Of a stretch of 64,000 nucleotides of DNA, positions 49,598-57,047 are shown piece after piece. Under the pieces are notes generated by a model that worked only from the letters and a program-made list of their open reading frames with translations, searched no databases and had not been told where the DNA came from. Origin of the DNA: Micromonospora_G sp040676775 (GTDB lineage Bacteria > Actinomycetota > Actinomycetes > Mycobacteriales > Micromonosporaceae); assembly GCF_040676775.1 (NCBI RefSeq), contig NZ_JBFAPP010000021.1, forward strand, positions 81,875 through 145,874. The letters run 5' to 3'. Position 1 is the stretch's first letter. Every line of letters starts with the position of its first letter. Position numbers and translations under genes: made by a program.

Positions 49598-50071
49598 TCA
49601 GTCCTCGGTCGTGCCGGCGTCGCCGACGCCCTGGGTGGCGGCGATCAGCCGGGTCAGGGACCCGTGCAGCCGCTGCAACTCGTCGAGTTCCATGCCGAGT
49701 CGTTCGACCACCGCGGGCGGAATCAGCTCGGCCTGCGCCCGCAGCGCCCGCCCGGACTCGGTCAACACCACGGCAAGCGCCCGTTCGTCCTGCGGATCCC
49801 GGTGCCGCCGGATCAGGCCGTTCGCCTCCAACCGCTTCAGCAGTGGTGACAGCGTGCCGGGGTCGAGCTGCAAAAGCTGGCTGAGCGCCTTGACCGACAA
49901 CGGCGTGGTCTGCCACAGCGCCAGCATCACCAGGTATTGCGGGTGGGTGAGTCCCATCGGTTCCAGCAACGGCCGGTAGAGCGCCACCACGTTGCGGGAC
50001 GCGACGGAGAGCGCGAAACAGACCTGCCGCTCCAGTGCGAGCGGGTCGATCGGTTCCTGCCCGTCGTCCAT
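49598..50071 (-). CDS. OhrR-like MarR family regulator
   Basis: This is a 157-residue winged-helix regulator. LERQVCFALSVASRNVVALY, RPLLEPMGLTHPQYLVMLAL, LSVKALSQLLQLDPGTLSPL and LKRLEANGLIRRHRDPQDER match the OhrR branch of MarR, in which the N-terminal Cys (in QVCFAL, residue 18) is the peroxide-sensing residue. OhrR normally controls a neighbouring ohr peroxidase gene, which is not found in this window. The start ATG at 50071 gives the family length. It is downstream of a conserved hypothetical gene, separated by a hairpin. Confidence 0.88.
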   Translation of the reverse strand: MDDGQEPIDPLALERQVCFALSVASRNVVALYRPLLEPMGLTHPQYLVMLALWQTTPLSVKALSQLLQLDPGTLSPLLKRLEANGLIRRHRDPQDERALAVVLTESGRALRAQAELIPPAVVERLGMELDELQRLHGSLTRLIAATQGVGDAGTTED

Positions 50072-50161
50072 CGTCGTCTCCCCGCTCGCTCGCCCGGTCC
50101 CGTTGCCCGGTGCCACCGATGTCGGGGCGAAGGCTACCGGGGCTGACCAGGGCACCGACAC

Positions 50162-50201
50162 CACACCGCCGGACGGGTACGGATACCCGGCCGGCGGTGT
50201 G
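50162..50201. terminator. Hairpin after the conserved hypothetical gene
   Basis: CACACCGCCGG (50162-50172) pairs with CCGGCGGTGTG (50191-50201), and an inner GGGTA/TACCC extends it. It lies 16 bases past the stop at 50217 on the minus strand. Confidence 0.75.
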
Positions 50202-50216
50202 CTGTCGTGCGGATGG

Positions 50217-50738
50217 TTACTGGACCGGGAAGCCGTACCGGGCGGCGTGCTCGGGGTCGGCCGGGTCGATCTGCCGAATGCCCTCGTCGGCCAGCCGCTT
50301 GTTGATCTCGTCCAGGTGCTCGCGGACGAGTTGCGCCTCTTCCTCGGTGGTCTTGCCCCGGTGCGGCTTGCCCGCGTGCTCCAGCGTGGCGTAGTCGAGC
50401 CGGTCGGCGGCGGTCTTCTTGGCCGCCCGCGCCGGCTTGATCCGTTCCGCCGTCTTGAGCAACTGCGCCATCGGTACGTCGGTCGCCAGCGCGTCGAACT
50501 CGCTGGCGGTGAGCACCACCCGGCGCGGCTCACCGCCTCCGTGGCTGTCGTAGATCTCGACGACGGCGACGTCCAGCGACGCGTCGTCGATGCTCTCCAC
50601 CTCGACCGACCTGGCCTCCAACTGCACGGGTCCGGCCACCAGGTCGGGGTGTTCCAGGACGACGACGCGAACCACCTCGTCGTCGGACTGGAGGACCTTG
50701 CCACTGAAGTCGGAGACGTGAACGGTCTTTCTACCCAT
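50217..50738 (-). CDS. Conserved actinobacterial hypothetical protein
   Basis: This is a 173-residue soluble protein. MGRKTVHVSDFSGKVLQSDD and VVRVVVLEHPDLVAGPVQLE form a short beta-rich start, and the middle is acidic. The end is helical (TAADRLDYATLEHAGKPHRG, EEEAQLVREHLDEINKRLAD, followed by EGIRQIDP). I know no function for it. AGGAGA 8 bases before the ATG at 50738 supports the start. It lies 108 bases downstream of the DUF305 gene. Confidence 0.75.
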   Translation of the reverse strand: MGRKTVHVSDFSGKVLQSDDEVVRVVVLEHPDLVAGPVQLEARSVEVESIDDASLDVAVVEIYDSHGGGEPRRVVLTASEFDALATDVPMAQLLKTAERIKPARAAKKTAADRLDYATLEHAGKPHRGKTTEEEAQLVREHLDEINKRLADEGIRQIDPADPEHAARYGFPVQ

Positions 50739-50846
50739 GCGCGAAACTTCTCCTGTCCGGGGGTACTGCCAGGGCCAGAAGACGAAGTTACCCGACAGGT
50801 GTGCGAACGACGGGGTAGGGCCGGTGTGTCGTCGTACCCCGTCGGT

Positions 50847-51476
50847 TCAGCCCGCCCCCGACGTCGCCGGCAGCGCCTCCAGCTCGGCGAGTTCGGCGTT
50901 CCTGGCCTTCTCCAGGCCGGCCGCGACGGCCTTGGCCCGGTCGTTGCTGCCGGACACCTGCTCCGATCGGGACACCACCGCGCCCTGGGCCAGGTGCTCC
51001 CGGATCAGGGTGACCGCGCGGGCACCGAACTCGGCCGGCGGTGCCTGCTTGAGGTCGGCCAGCCGCAACTCGGTGATCATGCCCGGCATCTGGTGCCCCT
51101 CGTGGACGTTCTCCTCGGGCACGTTCCCGGCCGCCAGCAGCGACCGCATCTCGCCCACCTCGGTCCGGTGGATCGCGGCGAGCCGGCCCGCCAGGTCACG
51201 CAGCGCCGGTGTGGCCGCCTCGCTCGTGCCGAGGTACGAGAAGAACACCAGGGCGCTGTCGTTCATCGGAATCATCAGCTGGAGGTACGCGACATCCGTG
51301 CCGTTCAGCACGATCGGCGCCGCTGTCGGCGCCGGTTGGTTCGCCTTCGCCCGGGACCCGTCCTGCCCCCAGCCCTGCACCAGCGCCACGGCCAGCGCCG
51401 TCGCGACCAGGATCGCGACGGCGCCGGCGAGGCGCCAGTTACGGGTTCGGGCGGGCCCGACACCCACACCGGTCAT
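50847..51476 (-). CDS. DUF305-type exported protein
   Basis: This is a 209-residue protein with one N-terminal membrane helix (LAGAVAILVATALAVALVQG) and an extracytoplasmic four-helix domain: DVAYLQLMIPMNDSALVFFS, LAGRLAAIHRTEVGEMRSLL, and EGHQMPGMITELRLADL with the typical Met-rich motif. In most DUF305 proteins the first helix carries His-His (MIxHHxxA); here that position reads PMNDSA, so a metal site would be altered. The gene starts 17 bases after the GH128-type lipoprotein stop, so the two are co-transcribed. The function is unknown. Confidence 0.8.
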   Translation of the reverse strand: MTGVGVGPARTRNWRLAGAVAILVATALAVALVQGWGQDGSRAKANQPAPTAAPIVLNGTDVAYLQLMIPMNDSALVFFSYLGTSEAATPALRDLAGRLAAIHRTEVGEMRSLLAAGNVPEENVHEGHQMPGMITELRLADLKQAPPAEFGARAVTLIREHLAQGAVVSRSEQVSGSNDRAKAVAAGLEKARNAELAELEALPATSGAG

Positions 51477-51493
51477 CAGCTCAGCACCTACCT

Positions 51494-52241
51494 TCAGCGG
51501 GCGGCTTGGAAGGCGCGGCCGACGGCGGTCGCCTCGGTGCCCGTACGGAACAGTCCGGACTGGTCCTTGTCCGTGGCCGGCAGGCCGAACCAGGCGTACC
51601 GCTGCACGAACGACAGGCTGGCGAGCATGTTCGTGGACGCGGTGACGAACGCGGCCTGCTGGTCCTGGGTCGGGAAGCGCTGACCGCCGTTGACGAAGTT
51701 CATCAGCGCGAACTCGGTCAGCCAGATCGGCACCTTGTACCGGTTGTAGACCGCGGTCAGGTACTGCTTGAGCTGGTTGACGGCGTTGGTGGTGTTGAAG
51801 TCACCGCCGTACCAGTGCAGGGCGATGAAGTCGACCCGCAAGCCTCTCGCCTTCGCACCCGACATGAAGCGGTCGAGCCAACCGCCCGCGTCCGCACCGC
51901 CCCAGGCAACCGCCGGGCTGCCCAGCGTGGCGCCGGTGGCGACCAGTTGCGGCCACAGGTCGAGCGCCGCCTCCGGCGTCATGTTCGACTGCTCGGCCAT
52001 GTCCGGCTCGTTGAAACCGAGCAGGTACGGCCCGGCCGCCTTCGCCTTGGCGAGTTCGGCGGGAGTGACGCTCTTCGCACCCCAGAGCATCGGCACGAAC
52101 TGCACCCCACCCGGGGTGGTGATGCCCGAATGCCCGGTGTTCCAGGTGTAGTACCAACTCGCCTTCGAGTTCGCCAGGGCCTGACTCACCCCGTCGAAGT
52201 TCCAGACCGCGACACCCTTCTTCGCCGACGAGACACCCGGC
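51494..52241. repeat. Direct duplication, copy 1 (GH128-type domain)
   Basis: Offset by exactly 1310 bases from copy 2 at 52804-53551, with no gaps. Two stretches are identical base for base: 51500-51628 (129 bases) and 51722-51840 (119 bases). The flanks beyond 52241 differ, so the duplication covers only the catalytic domain and the last linker residues. Confidence 0.9.
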
Positions 52242-52537
52242 CCGGCCGGCGGCGCCTGGGTGCTCGGCTTGCCGGTCGGGGTCGCCTTCGGCGGCGTACT
52301 CCCGGTCGACGGGGTGGCCGACGTGCCCGCGGTCGCGGTGGGCGTACCAGGCAGGCCGGACGGCGACGCCGGGCCCGCCGGGCCCGAGCCGGTCGACGAC
52401 GAGGCGGACGTCGAGGCCGACGGACCCGAAGCTCCGGGTACGACCGGCACGTTGTTGCAACCACTGAACAGCACCGCACTGAGCAGCAGGACCGCGGCGA
52501 CGGGTCGGAGCTTTCCGAGGATGGGTCGTGACGTCAT
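51494..52537 (-). CDS. Lipoprotein with Asl1/GH128-type glycoside hydrolase domain
   Basis: This is a 347-residue exported lipoprotein. The signal has a lipobox near residues 24-27 (LFSGC, Cys27), followed by a Ser/Thr/Pro-rich linker of about 75 residues. A Glyco_hydro_cc (Asl1/GH128-like) catalytic domain comes last. GPYLLGFNEPDMAEQ carries the NEP acid/base Glu, and VPIWLTEFALMNF the nucleophile Glu. The family acts on beta-1,3-glucans or related glycans. Its last 249 codons align without gaps to the extracellular part of the sigma-factor fusion immediately upstream, with about 91% identical residues by eye. The ATG at 52537 is chosen from the signal peptide; a GTG four codons earlier has GAAAGG closer to it. 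Confidence 0.85.
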   Translation of the reverse strand: MTSRPILGKLRPVAAVLLLSAVLFSGCNNVPVVPGASGPSASTSASSSTGSGPAGPASPSGLPGTPTATAGTSATPSTGSTPPKATPTGKPSTQAPPAGPGVSSAKKGVAVWNFDGVSQALANSKASWYYTWNTGHSGITTPGGVQFVPMLWGAKSVTPAELAKAKAAGPYLLGFNEPDMAEQSNMTPEAALDLWPQLVATGATLGSPAVAWGGADAGGWLDRFMSGAKARGLRVDFIALHWYGGDFNTTNAVNQLKQYLTAVYNRYKVPIWLTEFALMNFVNGGQRFPTQDQQAAFVTASTNMLASLSFVQRYAWFGLPATDKDQSGLFRTGTEATAVGRAFQAAR

Positions 52538-52803
52538 ACGGGGGCACACACCTTTCTCTGTCCGCCGGAAACAGTACGTGGAAAGCGTCGACGAACTCGA
52601 CTCGGATCCCTTATCTTTCACTTAACTCTCGACCCCGTACGGCTTGTTTTATCTTCGCCTTAAATCTGTAATCCACGGATCCGATCCGGGTCACCCTGAG
52701 GGAAGGCAAGCGGGCACGGCAACGGAAATCGGCGCACACAATTGCCACCGGCAATCATGCACGGCGAGCCCGATCGACGCGATCGGGAACGGAAGAAGTC
52801 GCT
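52538..52803. promoter_or_regulatory. AT-rich intergenic region before the lipoprotein gene
   Basis: These 266 bases separate the sigma-factor fusion from its paralogue. The part at 52611-52672 is distinctly AT-rich for this genome and probably holds the lipoprotein promoter. It is a natural place to look for a sequence read by the adjacent sigma factor. I could not define -35 and -10 boxes with confidence. Confidence 0.45.
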
Positions 52804-53551
52804 TCAGCCGGCGGCTTGGAAGGCGCGGCCGACGGCGGTCGCCTCGGTGCCCGTACGGAACAGTCCGGACTGGTCCTTGTCCGTGGCCGGCAGGCCGAAC
52901 CAGGCGTACCGCTGCACGAACGACAGGCTGGCGAGCATCTTCGCGGACGCGGTGACAAACGCCGCCTGCTGCTCCTGGCTGGGGAAACGCTGACCGCCGT
53001 TGACGAAGTTCATCAGCGCGAACTCGGTCAACCAGATCGGCACCTTGTACCGGTTGTAGACCGCGGTCAGGTACTGCTTGAGCTGGTTGACGGCGTTGGT
53101 GGTGTTGAAGTCACCGCCGTACCAGTGCAGGGCGATGAAGTCGACCCGCAGATTACGCGCCTTCGCACCCGACATGAACCGGTCCAGCCAACCGCCCGCG
53201 TCCGCACCACCCCAGGCAACCGCCGGGCTGCCCAACGTCGCACCCGTCGCGACCAGTTGCGGCCACAGGTCGAGCGCCGCCTCCGGCGTCATATTCGCCT
53301 GCTCCGCCAGGTCCGGCTCGTTGAAAGTGAGCAGATACGGGCCGGCGGCCTTCGCCCGGGTCAGCTCGGCGGCGGTCACACTCTTCGGGTCCCGGATCAT
53401 CGGCACGAACTGCACCCCACTCGGGGTGGTGATCCCCGGATGCCCGGTATTCCAGTTGTAATACCAACTCGCCTTCGAATTGGCCAGCGCCTGACTCGCA
53501 CCGTTGAAGTCCCAGACCGCGACACCCTTCTTCGCCGACGACACCGCCGGC
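52804..53551. repeat. Direct duplication, copy 2 (GH128-type domain of the sigma fusion)
   Basis: It is the partner of 51494-52241. The stop codons of both genes fall at the same position of the repeat. Sequence identity is highest at the 3' ends, as expected from recent duplication or gene conversion. Confidence 0.9.
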
Positions 53552-54720
53552 CCGACGGCGGGCGCCTTGCTGCTCGGCTTGGCCGTCGGGGTCGCCTTCG
53601 GCGTCGGCGGGAGCGGACTGGGCGTGGCGCTCGGGGTGACTTCGAGCGGCGCCACGCTGGCCTCGGCCGCCGGAGGCGCCGCGGACGACGGCGGCGACCC
53701 GGTCACCTTGGTCACGACCAGCGCCCCGGTCACCAGGGTGGCCACGGTGGCGGCGGCGACCATCACCTTGCCGGCGCTGCCGGCGAACAGGTGACCCAGC
53801 CAGCCGGAGTGGTCGACCGCGGACGGGTCGGGGGTCCAGGACGCGCCGCTGCCGGCCGGGTCGACCGGGGGCGTCGCCGCGGCGGCGTGCGGGGTGGCCG
53901 CACCAGCGTGGGCCGCAACGGCAGCGGCGGCCTGATCACCGAAGCTGGCCGGCAGCGGGAGCAGCGGCAACCCGGCGAGCAGCCGGTCGATCGGGAGGAA
54001 GTCCTCGCGGTAACGGCCGCAGACCAGGCAGTCGCGTACGTGCCGGGCCAGGCGCTTGCGCCACAGCGGGGTGGGGGTGCCGTTCCAGCCCGACGTCATC
54101 ACGCGCAGGTCGTTGCAGCCGGGTCGGCCACGCAGCGCCCGCACGACCGTACGGGCGGTCTGGATCTGTTCCTTCATGCGGTGGATACGTACGGCGGCGT
54201 GGCTGGCGCTCAGCCCGAGCGCGGCGGCGAGGTCGGCCCGGTCGAGTTCACCGGTCTCCTCCAGCCACCACAGGGCGAGCAGTTCCTGGTCGTCGGAGTC
54301 GAGCCAGCGGGTCGCCTCGGCCACCTCACGGCGCTGGTCGGTCAGCCCGAGCCGGAGGATGGTCACCTCGGCAAAGTCGGCCGCCGGGTCGGGCACCTCG
54401 TGGATCGCCTCGACCCCGGCGTCGCGGATCAGGGCGGTGCGGCGGTGCTGTTCCCAGTTGCGGATCTGCCGGATGGTGATCGCCACCAGCCAGGGCCGGA
54501 ACGCCTCCGGGTCGCGCAGGTCGGACAGGTGCCGCACGACCCGTACCAGGGTCTCCTGGACCACGTCGTCGACGTCGACGTGACCGCGCAGCGCGCGGCC
54601 GACGATGTTGTAGACGAGCGGCAGGGAGTCCGCCACCAGGTCGTCGAGGGCGTGCGGGTTTCCGCGCTGGGCCGCGATGACCATTCCGGTATCGGGTACG
54701 CCCCGACCGACTCCGGACAT
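52804..54720 (-). CDS. ECF sigma factor fused to a zinc-finger anti-sigma motif, membrane helix and extracellular GH128-type domain
   Basis: This is a 638-residue transmembrane sigma factor. Residues 28-95 are region 2 (LPLVYNIVGRALRGHVDVDD, VVQETLVRVVRHLSDLRDPE, FRPWLVAITIRQIRNW). Residues 135-195 are region 4 (DSDDQELLALWWLEETGELD, RADLAAALGLSASHAAVRIH). Residues 227-234 read HVRDCLVC, the HxxxCxxC zinc motif of anti-sigma (ZAS) domains. A membrane helix at 318-338 (KVMVAAATVATLVTGALVVT) leads to a Pro/Ser linker. Residues 394-638 form an Asl1/GH128 domain with Glu468 (NEP) and Glu566 (TEF) intact. The cytoplasmic half could be held inactive by the ZAS part and released on an outside signal. 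AAGGGGAG precedes the ATG at 54720. The paralogous lipoprotein is next door. Confidence 0.93.
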   Translation of the reverse strand: MSGVGRGVPDTGMVIAAQRGNPHALDDLVADSLPLVYNIVGRALRGHVDVDDVVQETLVRVVRHLSDLRDPEAFRPWLVAITIRQIRNWEQHRRTALIRDAGVEAIHEVPDPAADFAEVTILRLGLTDQRREVAEATRWLDSDDQELLALWWLEETGELDRADLAAALGLSASHAAVRIHRMKEQIQTARTVVRALRGRPGCNDLRVMTSGWNGTPTPLWRKRLARHVRDCLVCGRYREDFLPIDRLLAGLPLLPLPASFGDQAAAAVAAHAGAATPHAAAATPPVDPAGSGASWTPDPSAVDHSGWLGHLFAGSAGKVMVAAATVATLVTGALVVTKVTGSPPSSAAPPAAEASVAPLEVTPSATPSPLPPTPKATPTAKPSSKAPAVGPAVSSAKKGVAVWDFNGASQALANSKASWYYNWNTGHPGITTPSGVQFVPMIRDPKSVTAAELTRAKAAGPYLLTFNEPDLAEQANMTPEAALDLWPQLVATGATLGSPAVAWGGADAGGWLDRFMSGAKARNLRVDFIALHWYGGDFNTTNAVNQLKQYLTAVYNRYKVPIWLTEFALMNFVNGGQRFPSQEQQAAFVTASAKMLASLSFVQRYAWFGLPATDKDQSGLFRTGTEATAVGRAFQAAG

Positions 54721-55044
54721 GGCGTTTCACTCCCCTTCGATCGTGACCGCGCGTGCGGTTGCCCGCCCGATTGTCGCGATGCGCCCGGGCCTCAGGGCGC
54801 GCTGGGTCGGCTACATCCGACCTCTCCCTGTCAGGAGACTGATGCGGGCCCGACGGATTACAAAAAACCTCCACGATTTGACCAGCGGCGAGACGGCGCA
54901 GGTTAGGCGGCCGACAAACGGCCTGTCAACCCTGGCACAGGCGGCCATCGCCGCAGGTGGGAGGGGTGACGCGCCCGAGGACGGCAGGTCGCCGTTGACA
55001 ACGATCCGTTGACATTGCGGGCCGTCGGCCGGAGCATCTCGGGC
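54721..55044. other. Divergent region between the sigma fusion and an HTH gene
   Basis: There is no gene in these 324 bases. On the minus strand GTTTTTTGTAAT (about 54855-54867) is an AT-rich box that could belong to the sigma-fusion promoter. On the plus strand GTTGACAAC (54994-55002) and GTTGACATT (55008-55016) stand just before the HTH gene and contain TTGACA, either as -35 boxes or as operator sites. TGTCAAC also occurs at 54924-54930. Confidence 0.5.
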
Positions 55045-55671
55045 ATGGGACATCCCGGCGAGCGGCCGAGCCGGTCGCTGCGCGACCATCGGATCCTGGC
55101 GACCACCGCCGCCGCCACGGACCCGAGCCCGGAGCAGGTGCTGGAGGCGCTGGCACTGCTGGACGGCGTACGCGCGGACCTGGATCGGATCGAGCGCGCA
55201 CTGATCGAGTCGGCGCGGGAGCGGCGGACGAGTTGGGCCCGGATCGCCGCCGCGCTGGGCCTGGCCTCGCGACAGGCGGCCGAGCAGCGCTGGTTGCGAC
55301 TGCGGGGCGAGGCCGGCCGCGACCCGATCCAGGTACGCGGCGCGCTCCAGCGTCAACGTACTGTTGACAATACGTACGGGGTGGCGATCCGGCGCCTCCG
55401 TACGGCCGTTGTCAACGCGTACCGGCAGCTTGAGGCCGATCCCGACTGGGATGCCCGGCACCCGCGCGCGGCGTTGGCCCGTACCAGCATCGCGGTGGCC
55501 CGTACGGCCGCACCCGGCGCACTGTATGCACTGGTCATCGACGCTCTGACCGATCTCGACGCGATGACCGCCGCACCCGCGTCCCCGCAGTCGCTCCCGG
55601 AGCCGCTGCGGGTAACCCTCGGTCGGCTGCGCCGGGCCGCCGACGCCGCCCGTCCGCTGCCCCCGAGCTGA
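55045..55671 (+). CDS. HTH-containing protein of unknown function
   Basis: This is a 208-residue soluble protein. DGVRADLDRIERALIESARE is a helix, followed by RRTSWARIAAALGLASRQAA, EQRWLRLRGE, a helix-turn-helix of the kind seen in many unclassified actinobacterial DNA-binding proteins. The C-terminal half is helical (TYGVAIRRLRTAVVNAYRQL, LYALVIDALTDLDAM). I do not recognise a ligand domain. Starts at 55009 (TTG) and 55045 (ATG) are possible; I chose the ATG, preceded by GGAG at some distance. GTTGAC/GTCAAC motifs occur before and within the gene, consistent with self-control. Confidence 0.7.
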   Translation: MGHPGERPSRSLRDHRILATTAAATDPSPEQVLEALALLDGVRADLDRIERALIESARERRTSWARIAAALGLASRQAAEQRWLRLRGEAGRDPIQVRGALQRQRTVDNTYGVAIRRLRTAVVNAYRQLEADPDWDARHPRAALARTSIAVARTAAPGALYALVIDALTDLDAMTAAPASPQSLPEPLRVTLGRLRRAADAARPLPPS

Positions 55672-55756
55672 GGTGGGACGGGACGGATCGTCTTGACACC
55701 CGTACCGCACCCCGTCCAGGATTGAGCCCACTCGACTCAAGCCTGGGGGTATCGGG

Positions 55757-57016
55757 GTGGGACTGCTCCGGGAGCGCAACACGTTCCTCTTTGTCGGCGT
55801 CTCACTGGTCGCCGGATTCGCCGGTACGGGAATGTCGCTCGCCGCCGGGCTGTGGGCGATGGACCTGACCGGATCGGCCAGCCTCGCCGCCGTCGCCAGG
55901 GCGTGCGTGTTCGTGCCGAGCCTGGCCGGGCCGGTGCTCGGTGCCCTGGTCGACCGGCTGCCCCGCCGACCACTGCTGGTCTGGACCAGCCTGGTGCTGT
56001 CCGGACTGCTCCTGCTGCTGCTCGCGGTCCGCTCCGCCGACCAGCTCTGGCTGCTCTACACGGTGATGCTCGGCTACGGCGTCAGCTACGTGCTGCTGGA
56101 CGCGGGCGAGGCGGCGGTCCTGCCGGCCGCGCTGCGCGACGACCAACTCGGTGAGGTCAACGGTCTGCGGATGACCGCCCAGGAGGGCACCAAACTGGTC
56201 GCCCCGCTGGTCGGTGCCGCCCTGTTCACCCGGGCCGGCGGCCACGCGGTCGCACTGCTGACCGCGACCCTGCTGGCGGTCGCCGCCGCCCTCTACGCCG
56301 CGATCCGCACCACCACCCCGCCGGTCAAGGCCCCGTCGGCGACCGAGAACGACAGCAAGGGCAGCTTCCTCGCGGGGTGGGGATTTCTGCGATCGAGGCC
56401 ACCGCTGCGCGCGGTGGTACTCGTCGCGGCGGTCAGCATGCTGATGGCCGGGCTCGGCACCGCGGTGCAGTACGCGGTGGTCGACGACGGCCTGCACCGG
56501 CCGGTCGCCTTCCTCGGCGTACTCGCCTCCGTTCAGGGTGTCGGCTCGATCGCCGGCGGTCTGCTCGCCGGCCGCCTGCTCGACCGGTACGGCGAACTGC
56601 CGCCCGCCGCCTGGGGAGCGCTGCTGCTCACCGCCGGTACGCTCCTGCGCTGCCTGCCGTGGACCCCGGCGGTGCTGGTCAGCGCCCTGCTGATGGGTGC
56701 CGGTCTGCCGTGGACGGTGATCGCGGCGATGACCGCGGTCCAGCGCCAGACCCCGCACGCGCTGCTCGGCCGGGTCGCCGCCACCGCCAACTCGCTCGTC
56801 TTCGCGCCGACCTCGCTCACCCTGCTGACCGGGGCCGGACTGCTGGCCGTACTCGACTACCGGATTCCGCTCGCCGGGTCGGCGCTCGGCACGCTGCTGG
56901 TCGGAGGCTGGGCGCTGACCCGCCGCTACGGCGCCCCGGCACAGGACGCCGCCACCGCGCCCGTTCCAGCGACTACCGGCACCGACAGGGGTGTGGCGGA
57001 CGTGGTACACCGTTAA
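55757..57016 (+). CDS. MFS transporter
   Basis: This is a 419-residue membrane protein with about 12 helices. It begins NTFLFVGVSLVAGFAGTGMS, has LVDRLPRRPLLVWTSLVLSG as the loop 2-3 motif, and GEVNGLRMTAQEGTKLVAPL after helix 4. The second half starts near PPLRAVVLVAAVSMLMAGLG. It resembles macrolide or multidrug efflux members of the MFS_3 group. The substrate is unknown. The GTG at 55757 has GGGGG 8 bases upstream. The amyloid-motif protein gene starts 31 bases after its stop on the same strand and may be co-transcribed. Confidence 0.87.
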   Translation: MGLLRERNTFLFVGVSLVAGFAGTGMSLAAGLWAMDLTGSASLAAVARACVFVPSLAGPVLGALVDRLPRRPLLVWTSLVLSGLLLLLLAVRSADQLWLLYTVMLGYGVSYVLLDAGEAAVLPAALRDDQLGEVNGLRMTAQEGTKLVAPLVGAALFTRAGGHAVALLTATLLAVAAALYAAIRTTTPPVKAPSATENDSKGSFLAGWGFLRSRPPLRAVVLVAAVSMLMAGLGTAVQYAVVDDGLHRPVAFLGVLASVQGVGSIAGGLLAGRLLDRYGELPPAAWGALLLTAGTLLRCLPWTPAVLVSALLMGAGLPWTVIAAMTAVQRQTPHALLGRVAATANSLVFAPTSLTLLTGAGLLAVLDYRIPLAGSALGTLLVGGWALTRRYGAPAQDAATAPVPATTGTDRGVADVVHR

Positions 57017-57047
57017 CCACGGCCCGCTACCGGAGGAGTGACCCACA

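Noticed and set aside
52816..54906. 696-codon open frame on the plus strand opposite the sigma fusion
   Set aside because: It mirrors codon bias of the sigma-GH gene; the amino-acid composition (Arg/Gly/Asp/Val) is that of an antisense shadow.
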